NCBI GenBank assembly: GCA_016185145.1 | Contig: JACPOB010000042.1 | Span: 1-52,545, forward strand | Direction: 5' to 3' | Source of the DNA: Rhodospirillales bacterium | GTDB lineage: Bacteria; Pseudomonadota; Alphaproteobacteria; Reyranellales; Reyranellaceae | Length of the DNA: 52,545 nucleotides | In this document: positions 23,835-32,660 of the stretch, in pieces | How positions within the stretch are numbered: the stretch's first letter is position 1 | Layout of the letters: the number at the start of each line of letters is the position of its first letter | The notes under the pieces: generated by a model | Databases searched by the model: none | The model's input: only the letters and a program-made list of their open reading frames with translations | Told to the model about the DNA's origin: nothing | Made by a program: the position numbers and the translations under genes

Positions 23835-26699
23835 TCAGGCCAACAGGTCCCTCGCGGCCTTCAGGTCGGCGGTGGCAAAGCCCTCGGTGAAGCGGTCGTA
23901 GATGTCGGCCAGCTGCTGTCGTGCCGCCGTCCGCCGGCTGCCGGGGCGTGCGAGCCGCACCAGGCTCATCGCGACGCGCAACTGCCACGACAGGGCCGAC
24001 TGCTTCTCGGCCAGCTCAAGCGCGCGGCAGAACAAAGACCAGGCCTCGTGCTCATCGCCCATCCTTGCGCAGACTTCACCCTTGACGCGCAGCAATTCGG
24101 GCAGGTTCAGCAGCCCGCCCCGGGCCTCGGTCGCCTCGATTGCCCCATCGATCACCCGCGTCGCCTGCTCGCCCCGACCGGTGGAGGCGAGCGCCATGGC
24201 CAGCGCAGCGCCGAAACCCGGCGTGTACAGCCAGTAGCGGTCCGCTTCGAGGCTGGCGATCGAGCGACGCAACAAGTTGGAACCTTCCTCGACGCCGCCG
24301 CGCTGCACCAACGCTTCGGCCCGCATACCCAGGCCGACATCGCGATAGGGTTCCAGGAAATGCGCCGTGGCGTGCGCGATCAGGCGCTCGGCCTGCTGCT
24401 CGACCACGGTCCAGTGGCCGGCCCAACCATGGACCGAGGCACCCCAGATGAGCCCGATGCAGGAGGTGACGGGATCGTCATCGGCCAGCGGCGTCCGCGC
24501 GATCTGGCCGGCCATTTCGAGCGCCTGGTCGGGATGGCCGAGCAGCCACAGGATACGGGACAAGGGGATGCGAGGCGGCCTGTAGAAGGCGAAATGGCCG
24601 GGGTCCGTCGGCCGCACGCCGGCTGCCTCGGAGAGGCAAGTGTCGAGATGGAAGCGCGCTTTGGCTTGATCACCACCAAGATGATGCGAGACACCGAGCA
24701 GGATATGTGCGGCGGCCCGACCGACCGGATCGCCGATCTCGCCCGTGACCTCTTCCATGCGCTGCGCCGCGTCGAGGGTGCGCCCGATCTCACCGATGCG
24801 CCGATAATAGAGATGCAGCCGGTTCAGCAGCCTCACCTGGTTGAAGCGATCGTCCAATGCGGCAGCGATGTCGAGGCCGCGCTCCAGCGCCGCTCCCGCT
24901 TCCTCGCTGTTGCGACTGGTCAGCATCAGCGAGTGGCCGAGCCCCGCCTGCAGTTCCATCTCGAAACGCGTGCCGCGTTCGCTCTCTTCGATCACCTTGA
25001 GGGCCCGCTCGGTCCAGCGCCGACATTCGTCGAGCAGCGAGACCTCGATGAAGAGAGGCGCCGCCACCGCGGCAAGCTCCACGCCGAGCGCGCGATCGCC
25101 CGCTTCGGAGAAGGACCAGTCGAGCGCCGCGCGCACGTTGCCCAACAGCGACGCGCGCTCGAGACGTCGATCGCCGTCGCGGGGCGTCACGGCCTGCGTC
25201 CTCTCGGCTCTCGTCCGTTCGAGGAAGGTGCGGAAGTAGGCGGCATGACGGCGGGCCGAGGCCGGCTCTTCGCCGCTCTCGGCCAGCTTGGACCGGGCGT
25301 AGGCCCGCATGGTGTCGAGCAGCCGGTAGCGCGGCGTTTCGCCTGTGTCGGCCTGAACCAGCGACTTGGCGACCAGCTGCTCGAGCGCTTCCACCACCGT
25401 CTCCGGATCGAGCGACGAATCCGTTGCCACGGCCTTGGCCGCTCCCAACGTGAAGGCGCCAGCCAGAATCGAGAGACGGCACAAGGTGGCGCGTTCGCTC
25501 TCGGGAATGAGGTTGTAGCTCCAGTCGAGCGTGGCGCTCAGCGTCTGGTGCCGCGGCAATGCGGTTCGCCGCCCCTGCCACAGGAGCCGCAGCCGGCTGT
25601 CCAGCAGAGTCGCCAGCGCATGCAGCCCGTGGGCGCCGATGCGGCCGGCGGCCAGCTCGATCGCCAGCGCATTGCCGTCGAGCTTGCGGCAGATCTCCCC
25701 GACGATGGCGGCGTTGGCGTCGGTCAGCTCGACCGGGTGACCGCTGGCGGCGGCGCGCTCGACGAACAGGTGCGCTGCGGCAAATGCCATGACCTCGGAA
25801 GCGCCGAGCGTGTCGTGCCGCGGCGCCTCGAGCGCGGGCAGCCGGAAGACATACTCGCCCTCCACCCGCAGGGCTTCGCGGCTGGTCGCCAAAAGACCCA
25901 CCTCGGGACAGTCGCGGAACACGGACTCCGCCAGCCGGGCGGCTGAGTCGATCACATGCTCGCAATTGTCCAGCACGAGCAGCACCCGCCGGTGCTGCAG
26001 GAAATTTAGCAAGGTCGGCAGCGGATCGCCCGACTGGACGGCGACGCCCAATGCTGCGGCCACCGCGCTCGGCAGCAGGGTGGGCTCGTGAATCGCCCCG
26101 AGATCGACGAAGGTCACGGCATTGGCGAAGGCCGCTAGGCTGGCATGCGCCACCGCGATGGCGACCGTCGTCTTGCCGATCCCGCCGGAGCCATGCAGCG
26201 TGACGAAACGGTGATTGGCGAGCAGCGTCGAGACCTCGGCCACAGCTGCCTCGCGCCCGACCATGCGGCCGAGCGGTCGCGGCAATCCCGACGGCGGGAC
26301 GGGCGAGGCAACGGGCGCCGATGGCAGGGCGCCGGGCTTTGCCGCAACGGTCGGTGACTCGACGATCGCGGCGACCGGCGCAACCAGGCAGTAGCCGCGT
26401 CCGGAGACGTTGGTGACGTAGCGGGCGCCGTCGCGGCCGTCGCCCAGCGCCTTGCGCAGCATGGCGACATGGACCCGGAGGCTGCTTTCATCGACCGTGA
26501 TCTTGGGCCAGACCCGGGCCATCAGCTCCTGTTTGCCGACAACGTCGCCGGCGTGGTCGGCCAGGGCAATCAGAAGGTCCAGCGCACGGCTGCCGATGGC
26601 GATCGGCACGCCGTTTTTCTCCAGAAGCCGTTTGTCGGCGTGCAGGCGGAAAGGGCCGAAAGCGACGCTCCCGCGAGGGCCGGCAGCACCACGATCCAT
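23835..26699 (-). CDS. Winged-helix / P-loop ATPase / TPR transcriptional regulator
   Basis: A 954-residue regulator. Residues about 12-110 are an OmpR-type winged helix (FGPFRLHADKRLLEK, ALDLLIALADHAGDVVGKQE, SLRVHVAMLRKALGD, VSGRGYCLVAPV). An NB-ARC/STAND-like ATPase follows with Walker A HGSGGIGKTTVAIAV near 170 and Walker B VLLVLDNCEHV near 240. The remainder (about 500-954) is helical and TPR-like. Such proteins are usually one-component switches that bind ATP and a signal on the repeats. ATG 26699 is chosen because the DNA-binding domain starts ten residues later; 26747 is an alternative. It is divergent from an SDR gene, its probable target. Confidence 0.88.
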   Translation of the reverse strand: MDRGAAGPRGSVAFGPFRLHADKRLLEKNGVPIAIGSRALDLLIALADHAGDVVGKQELMARVWPKITVDESSLRVHVAMLRKALGDGRDGARYVTNVSGRGYCLVAPVAAIVESPTVAAKPGALPSAPVASPVPPSGLPRPLGRMVGREAAVAEVSTLLANHRFVTLHGSGGIGKTTVAIAVAHASLAAFANAVTFVDLGAIHEPTLLPSAVAAALGVAVQSGDPLPTLLNFLQHRRVLLVLDNCEHVIDSAARLAESVFRDCPEVGLLATSREALRVEGEYVFRLPALEAPRHDTLGASEVMAFAAAHLFVERAAASGHPVELTDANAAIVGEICRKLDGNALAIELAAGRIGAHGLHALATLLDSRLRLLWQGRRTALPRHQTLSATLDWSYNLIPESERATLCRLSILAGAFTLGAAKAVATDSSLDPETVVEALEQLVAKSLVQADTGETPRYRLLDTMRAYARSKLAESGEEPASARRHAAYFRTFLERTRAERTQAVTPRDGDRRLERASLLGNVRAALDWSFSEAGDRALGVELAAVAAPLFIEVSLLDECRRWTERALKVIEESERGTRFEMELQAGLGHSLMLTSRNSEEAGAALERGLDIAAALDDRFNQVRLLNRLHLYYRRIGEIGRTLDAAQRMEEVTGEIGDPVGRAAAHILLGVSHHLGGDQAKARFHLDTCLSEAAGVRPTDPGHFAFYRPPRIPLSRILWLLGHPDQALEMAGQIARTPLADDDPVTSCIGLIWGASVHGWAGHWTVVEQQAERLIAHATAHFLEPYRDVGLGMRAEALVQRGGVEEGSNLLRRSIASLEADRYWLYTPGFGAALAMALASTGRGEQATRVIDGAIEATEARGGLLNLPELLRVKGEVCARMGDEHEAWSLFCRALELAEKQSALSWQLRVAMSLVRLARPGSRRTAARQQLADIYDRFTEGFATADLKAARDLLA

Positions 26700-26864
26700 G
26701 ACGCGCCCCGGGCGAAGCGAATGGGCTGCCTCGCCATGAGCCTGCATAGCGCGTGGGCAATCGTCCGCCAAGTCACGGCAGAGTTTGCGATTCTTCGCGA
26801 AACTAAACTCGCCCGACGCTTCGGTCTGGCCGATTTTCGGGGAAGGAGAAGCCATAGGGCAGAT

Positions 26865-27668
26865 ATGGGCAAGACGATCCTGATCACCGGCGCCGGATCC
26901 GGCCTGGGGGAGGGCGCGGCATTTGGGCTGGCGCGCCAGGGTCATCGCGTCATCGCCACGGTACAGGTCGCACCTCAGGTCACGGCCTTGCGATGCAAGG
27001 CCGAGGCACTGGGCCTGACGTCGATGGAGGTCGAAAAGCTCGACCTGCTTGACCCGTACGACGTCGCACAGGCGCTGAAATGCGACATCGACGTCCTGTT
27101 CAACAATGCCGGCATCGGCGAGGCGGGCCCGGTGAGCGAGATTCCCATCGGCCTGGTACGGCGCAACTTCGAGACCAACCTGTTCGCACCGCTCGCGCTC
27201 ACCCAGGGCTTCGTCGCCAAGTGGGTGGCGGCGAAGCAGCCGGGCAAGGTCGTCTTCTGTTCCTCGATCAGCGGCCTCTTCACGCCGGCGGGGTTCGGCG
27301 TCTACGCCGCGACCAAGCATGCGATCGAGGCGATCGCCGAAGCCATGCAGCATGAGTTGGTGCCGTTTGGCATCAAGGTCCAGACCGTCCAGCCCGGTCC
27401 GTATCCGACCGGTTTTACCGAGACAATGGCGGACACGCCCTTCCGCTGGCTCGATGACGGCCGCAATTTCACCAAGCGCGCAGCCATGCGCGACCTCATC
27501 GATAGCCTGTCGTGGAGCGACGAAGCCCGTCTCGATCCCGCCGAGATGATCGCCCGGCTGGTCGAGATCGTTCCCGCTGACGACGGCAAGTTCCGCAACG
27601 TCGTGCCCGAACTCATGGAAGAGCTGGTGAGGGAGTCACAAGGCGAGGCGTGGGATCGCAATATCTAG
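26865..27668 (+). CDS. SDR-family oxidoreductase
   Basis: A 267-residue classical short-chain dehydrogenase. The cofactor loop TGAGSGLG is at 8-15, the NNAG motif is in VLFNNAGIGEAG, the catalytic Ser is in CSSISG, and Tyr147-Lys151 are in VYAATKHAIE. PGPYPTGFTE follows as the usual post-catalytic loop. Start ATG 26865 lies behind GGAAGGAG with a long spacing. It is divergent from the winged-helix/STAND regulator and ends three bases or fewer from a long palindrome. Substrate unknown. Confidence 0.9.
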   Translation: MGKTILITGAGSGLGEGAAFGLARQGHRVIATVQVAPQVTALRCKAEALGLTSMEVEKLDLLDPYDVAQALKCDIDVLFNNAGIGEAGPVSEIPIGLVRRNFETNLFAPLALTQGFVAKWVAAKQPGKVVFCSSISGLFTPAGFGVYAATKHAIEAIAEAMQHELVPFGIKVQTVQPGPYPTGFTETMADTPFRWLDDGRNFTKRAAMRDLIDSLSWSDEARLDPAEMIARLVEIVPADDGKFRNVVPELMEELVRESQGEAWDRNI

Positions 27669-27841
27669 AGCGTGATGAGTTCAGCTCGATCCGTCGTCCC
27701 GACCGGAGCGCGAAGCGCGTAGCGGAGGGACCTTCTCTCGACGATAAGCTGCCTATTCGTGGAGAGAAGGTCCCTCCGCTACGCCTCGCTGCGCTCGGCT
27801 CCGGTCGGGACGACGAATCGAGCTGAACTCATCATGCTCTA
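27666..27841. repeat. Long palindromic repeat, family C (about 78-base arms)
   Basis: The element starts TAGAGCGTGATGAGTTCAGC and ends with the inverse GCTGAACTCATCATGCTCTA. Internal arms include CGTCGTCCCGACCGGAGCG / CTCCGGTCGGGACGACG and GCGGAGGGACCTTCTCTC / GAGAGAAGGTCCCTCCGC, with a loop of about 20 bases. Its left edge includes the stop codon of the SDR gene. As RNA it would fold into one very long hairpin. Confidence 0.9.
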
Positions 27842-28111
27842 GGTCGGCTCTTTCCTGTCCAGCGAAGCTGCGGGGCGTCGCCGTCATACGGCGGCCCGCC
27901 TTCGCCGAAGCGAAGCCGCTTCGGCTTCGCGCAGGCAGGCGGAGGGGGCAGAAGCACCATCATTGATGCTCATGCCCAATACCATCGTGCAATAGGCGCG
28001 ACGCCAACCAGCCCCTTACAACTCTTAACAGACGATAACGAGCGTTCGCGCGGGGTGAGGCGTAACTGTTCAGTGCTCGAACGACGAGCTTCCAACCGGG
28101 GGAGAACAATC
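27842..28111. other. Intergenic region upstream of the P460 operon
   Basis: No gene is supported here. It contains a small hairpin CGCCGTCATACGGCG near 27881 and a second GAAGCGAAGCCGCTTCGGCTTC near 27911, probably further repeat debris. The promoter of the following operon must lie in the last 150 bases, but no clear -35/-10 pair was recognised. Confidence 0.4.
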
Positions 28112-28645
28112 ATGAACAGGCTTCCCATCGCGCTCGCGCTGACAGGCGCCGTTGCTCTCGTCGCCTTGGGCGGCCACGCCCTGGTCGCGGCGGACAAATA
28201 CAGCGTCGCCGTGCCCGACGGCCTCGCTCTATCTGAGTTCAAGGGATACGAGGACTGGGCGGTGGTCGGGGCCAGCCAGACCGAGGACAACCTCAAGGCC
28301 ATGGTCGCCAACCCGACCATGATGGCGGCTTACAAAGCCGGCGTCCCACTCAACGGCCGGGCGTTCCCCGACGGCTCCACGATCGCCAAGATCCAGTGGA
28401 AGCCCATGAAGAGCACGGAGGCGCCCTTCGACGTGCGCATCTCGACCACGCTCAACGAGGTGCTGTTCATCACGAAGGACAGCAAGCGGTTTCCGAACAG
28501 CGCCGGCTGGGGCTACGCGCGGTTCACCTACGACGTCGCGACCGACACCTACAAACCCGACGGGCGCGGCACCGACTGCGGTCACGCCTGCCACACGATC
28601 GTGAAGTCGAAAGACTACATCTTCACCGCATACGGCAAGAGGTGA
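28112..28645 (+). CDS. Cytochrome P460-family c-type haem protein
   Basis: A 177-residue periplasmic protein. A signal peptide (MNRLPIALALTGAVALVALG, cleavage near HALVAA) is followed by the P460 domain: FKGYEDWAVVGASQTEDNLK, NPTMMAAYKAG, FPDGSTIAKIQWKPM and GWGYARF. The haem-binding motif CGHACH is near residues 156-161, a CxxCH site. GGGGGAGAA precedes the ATG. It is three bases upstream of the 2Fe-2S subunit gene, so it is the first gene of a three-gene oxidoreductase operon. I infer that it takes electrons from that enzyme; P460 proteins can also oxidise hydroxylamine. Confidence 0.88.
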   Translation: MNRLPIALALTGAVALVALGGHALVAADKYSVAVPDGLALSEFKGYEDWAVVGASQTEDNLKAMVANPTMMAAYKAGVPLNGRAFPDGSTIAKIQWKPMKSTEAPFDVRISTTLNEVLFITKDSKRFPNSAGWGYARFTYDVATDTYKPDGRGTDCGHACHTIVKSKDYIFTAYGKR

Positions 28646-28648
28646 GCC

Positions 28649-29131
28649 ATGGCCTACTTAGTCAAGATCAACGGCAAGACCCACAGTGTCGACGTCGACG
28701 GCGACACGCCGCTGCTCTGGGTGCTGCGCGACGTGCTGGGCATGACCGGCACCAAGTTCGGCTGCGGCATGGCGCTGTGCGGCGCCTGCACCGTGCATGT
28801 CGACGGCAATGCCGTCCGCTCCTGCGTCACGCCGGTCGACAGCCTGAAGGGCTCGTCGGTGACCACCATCGAGGCGGTCGGCTCGACGCCGGCCGGGGCG
28901 AAGGTGCAGAAGGCGTGGCTCGATCGCGAGGTCGTGCAGTGCGGCTATTGCCAGTCGGGCCAGATCATGTCGGCCGCCGCGCTGCTGGCGGCGAACCCCA
29001 AGCCGACGGACGCCGACATCGACGATGCGATGGCCGGCAACATTTGCCGCTGCGGCACCTACGGCCGCATCCGCGAGGCCATCAAGCAGGCCGCGCAGTC
29101 GCAGACCCGGTCGCAGGGCAAGGGAGGCTGA
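28649..29131 (+). CDS. iorA: 2Fe-2S subunit of a xanthine-oxidase-family dehydrogenase (IorA-like)
   Basis: A 160-residue small subunit carrying two 2Fe-2S clusters. The first is bound by C39, C44, C47 and C59 ([14 protein letters not shown] ... SCV) and the second by C98, C101, C133 and C135 (QCGYCQSGQ ... NICRCGTYG), all present. It passes electrons from the molybdenum centre of the next subunit to the cytochrome. The match is to isoquinoline 1-oxidoreductase and nicotinate/aldehyde dehydrogenase alpha subunits. Adjacent genes overlap or nearly overlap, so expression is coupled. Substrate unknown. Confidence 0.92.
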   Translation: MAYLVKINGKTHSVDVDGDTPLLWVLRDVLGMTGTKFGCGMALCGACTVHVDGNAVRSCVTPVDSLKGSSVTTIEAVGSTPAGAKVQKAWLDREVVQCGYCQSGQIMSAAALLAANPKPTDADIDDAMAGNICRCGTYGRIREAIKQAAQSQTRSQGKGG

Positions 29132-29133
29132 TC

Positions 29134-31275
29134 ATGACCGACCTCTCACGGCGCAACTTCCTGCTCACCGCCGCCGGCGGCGGCATGATGCTCGGCCTCA
29201 GCCTGCCGCCCGCCGGCGCCCAGGCCGCTGGCGACAAGCCCTTCGTGCCCAACGTCTTCGTGCGCATCGGCAAGGACGGCCAGATCGTGCTCACCATGCC
29301 TTATGTCGAGATGGGGCAGGGCACCTACACCTCGATCCCCATGTTGATCGCCGAAGAGCTCGAGGTCGCGCTGAGCCAGGTGAAGCTCGAGCATGCACCG
29401 CCCGACGAGAAGACCTACGGCAACCCGCTGCTGGCGGGCGTGCAGGCGACAGGCGGCTCGACGGCGGTCATGGCATCGTGGCAGCCGCTGCGGCAGGCCG
29501 GTGCGGTCGCCCGCACGCTACTCATCCAGGCGGCCGCCAAGCGCTGGAACGTCGACCCGGTGTCGTGCCGCGCCCAGGAAGGCGAAGTCCTCCACACCGC
29601 GTCCGGCCGCAAGCTGAAATATGGTGAGCTCGCCGCGGATGCCGCCAGCCTGCCGGTGCCCAAGGACGTGCCGCTGAAGGCTCCCAAGGACTTCAAGCTG
29701 ATCGGTACGCCGGCCAAACGGCTCGACGCGCCGGCCAAGGTCAACGGCGCGGCGCTCTACGGCATCGATGTCCGCCCCCCGGGCGTCAAGGTCGCGACCC
29801 TGGCGCAGTCGCCGGTGTTCGGCGGCAAGCTGAGGAACGTCGACGACACGGCGGCCCGCGCCGTCAAGGGTGTACGCCAAGTCGTGAAGCTCGACGACTG
29901 CGTCGCGGTTGTCGCCGACCACATGGGCGCGGCGAAGAAGGGACTGGCCGCCCTCAAGGTCGAATGGGACGATGGTCCGCACGCCAATCTCACCACGCAG
30001 GACATCGCGCGCGAGCTCGAGCAGGCCACGCGCAACGCAGGCGCGGTCGCCGAGGATGTCGGAGACACCGACAAGGCGCTGGCCTCGGCCGCGACCAGGG
30101 TTGAGGCGTCCTACCAGGTGCCGTTCCTGGCGCATGCCACCATGGAGCCGATGAACTGCACCGTGCACGTGCGCCGCGACGGCTGCGACGTCTGGGTCGG
30201 CACCCAGGTCGCGGCGCGCGCCCAGGCGGCGGCGGCCAAGGTCACTGGCCTGCCGCTGGAGAAGGTCGTGCTGCACCAGCATCTGATCGGCGGCGGCTTC
30301 GGCCGGCGGCTGGAAATCGATGGCGTGACGCGCGCCACCCAGATCGCGCAGAAGGTCGATGGGCCCGTGAAGGTCGTGTGGACGCGCGAGGAGGACATCC
30401 AGCACGACATGTACCGGCCCTTGTGGTTCGACCGCCTGTCGGCCGGCCTGGACGAAAGCGGCAAGCCTGTCGCCTGGAACCATCGCTTCGCCGGCTCTTC
30501 GGTGATCGCGCGCTGGCTGCCGCCGGGCTTCAACAACGGCCTCGACCCGGACAGCATCGAGGGCGCGGTCAAGTTCGCCTACGGCCTGCCCAACAAGCGT
30601 GTCGAGTATCTGCGCGTCGAGCCGCCGGGCATTCCGACCACCTTCTGGCGCAGCGTCGGACCTTCGCACACCATCTTCGTGGTCGAGAGCTTCATGGACG
30701 AGCTGGCGGCCGCGGCGAAGCAGGATCCGGTCGCCTACCGGCTGGCGCTGCTCGACAAGACGCCGCGCGCCAAGGCAGCGCTGGCGCTGGCCGCCGAGAA
30801 GGCCGGCTGGGGCCGGAAGTTGCCGGAGGGCAGCGGCCGCGGCGTTTCCGTGCAGACGGTGTTCGGCAGCTGTTTCGCGACGGTCGCGGAGGTCGCGGTC
30901 GCCAAGGACGGATCCGTGCGCGTGCGGCGCGTCGTGGCAGTGATGGACTGCGGCACGGTGGTCAATCCGGATACGGTGCGGGCGCAGATCGAAAGCGCGA
31001 TCAACTTCGGCATCTCCGCTGCACTCTACGGAGAGATCACGCTGAAGGATGGCCGCGTCGAGCAGTCGAACTTCGACAACTACCAGGTGCTGCGCATGGA
31101 CGAGGCGCCGGTGATCGAAGTGCATATCGTGAAGAGCGGGGAGGCGCCCGGCGGCATGGGCGAGCCGGGGACCTCGGCGATCGTGCCCGCCGTCGCCAAT
31201 GCGATCTTCGCCGCAACGGGCAAGCGGCTGCGTAAGATGCCGGTGGATACGGAGCTGCTGAAGAGGCCGGCATGA
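29134..31275 (+). CDS. iorB: Molybdopterin-binding subunit (IorB-like), Tat-exported
   Basis: A 713-residue catalytic subunit of the isoquinoline 1-oxidoreductase / membrane aldehyde dehydrogenase type. The N-terminus RRNFLLTAAGGGMMLGLSLP is a Tat signal, so the folded complex with IorA is exported. Cofactor-region blocks include PYVEMGQGTYTSIPMLIAEE, GVQATGGSTAV, HQHLIGGGFGRRLE, TFWRSVGPSH, and the C-terminal GGMGEPGTSAIVPAVANAI containing the catalytic Glu. ATG 29134 is three bases after the iorA stop. It hydroxylates or oxidises a heterocycle or aldehyde using water; the exact substrate is not readable. Confidence 0.92.
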   Translation: MTDLSRRNFLLTAAGGGMMLGLSLPPAGAQAAGDKPFVPNVFVRIGKDGQIVLTMPYVEMGQGTYTSIPMLIAEELEVALSQVKLEHAPPDEKTYGNPLLAGVQATGGSTAVMASWQPLRQAGAVARTLLIQAAAKRWNVDPVSCRAQEGEVLHTASGRKLKYGELAADAASLPVPKDVPLKAPKDFKLIGTPAKRLDAPAKVNGAALYGIDVRPPGVKVATLAQSPVFGGKLRNVDDTAARAVKGVRQVVKLDDCVAVVADHMGAAKKGLAALKVEWDDGPHANLTTQDIARELEQATRNAGAVAEDVGDTDKALASAATRVEASYQVPFLAHATMEPMNCTVHVRRDGCDVWVGTQVAARAQAAAAKVTGLPLEKVVLHQHLIGGGFGRRLEIDGVTRATQIAQKVDGPVKVVWTREEDIQHDMYRPLWFDRLSAGLDESGKPVAWNHRFAGSSVIARWLPPGFNNGLDPDSIEGAVKFAYGLPNKRVEYLRVEPPGIPTTFWRSVGPSHTIFVVESFMDELAAAAKQDPVAYRLALLDKTPRAKAALALAAEKAGWGRKLPEGSGRGVSVQTVFGSCFATVAEVAVAKDGSVRVRRVVAVMDCGTVVNPDTVRAQIESAINFGISAALYGEITLKDGRVEQSNFDNYQVLRMDEAPVIEVHIVKSGEAPGGMGEPGTSAIVPAVANAIFAATGKRLRKMPVDTELLKRPA

Positions 31276-31394
31276 CGGCGCTTGGCATATGGCCGAGAAA
31301 ATCTCGCTTCCCCGCATCCCTCCGCCGGACGACGCTTTGGGGTAGCGGGGCACCAGTCGCGCGCCATCGGCGCTGCGGATCGTGAGGCCGTGTG

Positions 31395-32573
31395 ATGGCG
31401 AGTTCCCACGCTGTTCCAAAATCGCGATGGATCGCCATCGTTGCCGTGGTGGTGCTGGTCGTTGTGGCCGGTGGTGGCTGGTACCTGTTTGGCCATAACC
31501 TCAGCAAGGCGCCGGCTGCTGCGGCGCCGCCGCCTCCGGCTCCTGCAGTCGGCGTGCGACTGGCGGCCATGAAGGGCGTCAGCGAGTCCTTCGAGTTCGT
31601 CGGCCGCATCAAGGCCCTCGAAAAAGTAGAGGTGCGCGCCCGCGTCGAAGGCTTCCTCGAGAAGGTGCTGTTCCGCGAGGGCCAGGACGTCAAGACAGGC
31701 GAGCTGCTCTATCAGATCGAGAAGGTGCAGTTCCAGGCGGCCCTCGACCAGGCCAAGGCCAATCTCGCCGTCGCCGAAGCGGCGTTGACCAACGCCAAGC
31801 TCGAATATGACCGCAGCCTCGAATTGGTGAAGCGCAACTTCAGCCCGCAGAGCCAGGTCGATGCGAACAAGGCGGCGCTCGACACCGCCACCGGTCGGGT
31901 GATGCAGGCCAAGGCGGCGCTGACGCAGGCCCAGGTCAATCTCGACTACACCGACATCCGCGCGCCGATCGACGGGCGCATCGGGCGGACCGCCTACACG
32001 GTCGGCAATCTCGTCAATCCGGCGAGCGGCGTGCTCGCCACCATCGTCAGCCAGGACCCGATCTACGTGCTGTTTCCGGTGAGCGTGCGCGATCTCGAGG
32101 CGATCCGCGAGGCGCGGCGCACGGAGGATGGCGGCATGGCCAAGATCGACATCCGCGTCCGCCTGCCCGGCGGCCAGGAGTACGCCCAGCGCGGCGTGTG
32201 GAACCTCACCGACCCGCAGGTCGATCCGCAGACCGACACGCTGATCATGCGGGCGACCATGCCCAATCCCGATCGCACCCTGACCGACGGCCAGTTCGTC
32301 ACGGCCATCATCCGCGAGCGCCAGGAAGCGCCGCGGCTCGTGGTGCCGCAGTCGGCGGTGCAGGTCGACCAGTCCGGCTACTACGTGCTGGTCGTCAACG
32401 ATCAGCACAAGGTCGAGCAGCGCCGCGTGCAGACCGGCCCGCAGCGCGGCACCGACGTCGTCGTCACCTCGGGCGTGAAGGAAGGCGAGAAGGTGATCGT
32501 CGACGGCATCCAGAAGGTGCGGCCGGGGCAGGTCGTGCAGGAGACGGTCCTGCCGGCGACGTCGAATGGTTAA
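31395..32573 (+). CDS. RND efflux periplasmic adaptor subunit (AcrA/MexA-like)
   Basis: A 392-residue membrane fusion protein with an N-terminal helix (IAIVAVVVLVVVAGGGWYLF, about 14-33), a Pro/Ala linker, the lipoyl half KVEVRARVEGFLEKVLFREG, a hairpin coiled coil (about 95-180) and the closing half TDIRAPIDGRIGRTAYTVGN. The C-terminal VVPQSAVQVDQSGYYVLVV is the membrane-proximal domain. ATG 31395 is preferred to the GTG one codon earlier because of its distance from GAGG. It is followed, after a family A palindrome, by the pump gene. Supplies the bridge to an outer-membrane factor encoded elsewhere. Confidence 0.92.
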   Translation: MASSHAVPKSRWIAIVAVVVLVVVAGGGWYLFGHNLSKAPAAAAPPPPAPAVGVRLAAMKGVSESFEFVGRIKALEKVEVRARVEGFLEKVLFREGQDVKTGELLYQIEKVQFQAALDQAKANLAVAEAALTNAKLEYDRSLELVKRNFSPQSQVDANKAALDTATGRVMQAKAALTQAQVNLDYTDIRAPIDGRIGRTAYTVGNLVNPASGVLATIVSQDPIYVLFPVSVRDLEAIREARRTEDGGMAKIDIRVRLPGGQEYAQRGVWNLTDPQVDPQTDTLIMRATMPNPDRTLTDGQFVTAIIRERQEAPRLVVPQSAVQVDQSGYYVLVVNDQHKVEQRRVQTGPQRGTDVVVTSGVKEGEKVIVDGIQKVRPGQVVQETVLPATSNG

Positions 32574-32574
32574 G

Positions 32575-32642
32575 TCTTCCGGACCGCGCGCTTCCAGCGC
32601 GCTCATGATCATGAGCGAGCTGGAAGCGCGCGGTCCAAAAGA
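32575..32642. repeat. Palindromic repeat, family A (copy 3)
   Basis: TCTTCCGGACCGCGCGCTTC...CTCATGATCATGAG...GCGCGGTCCAAAAGA. It fills the gap between the RND adaptor stop and the ribosome site of the pump gene, so it is transcribed within that operon. The right arm has lost the final CCGG (CCAAAAGA). Confidence 0.9.
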
Positions 32643-32660
32643 CCATGAGGAGCACCGGCC

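Noticed and set aside
26700..27353. N-terminal extension of the winged-helix regulator through the SDR gene
   Set aside because: The extra 200 codons are antisense to the SDR, which has all catalytic motifs.
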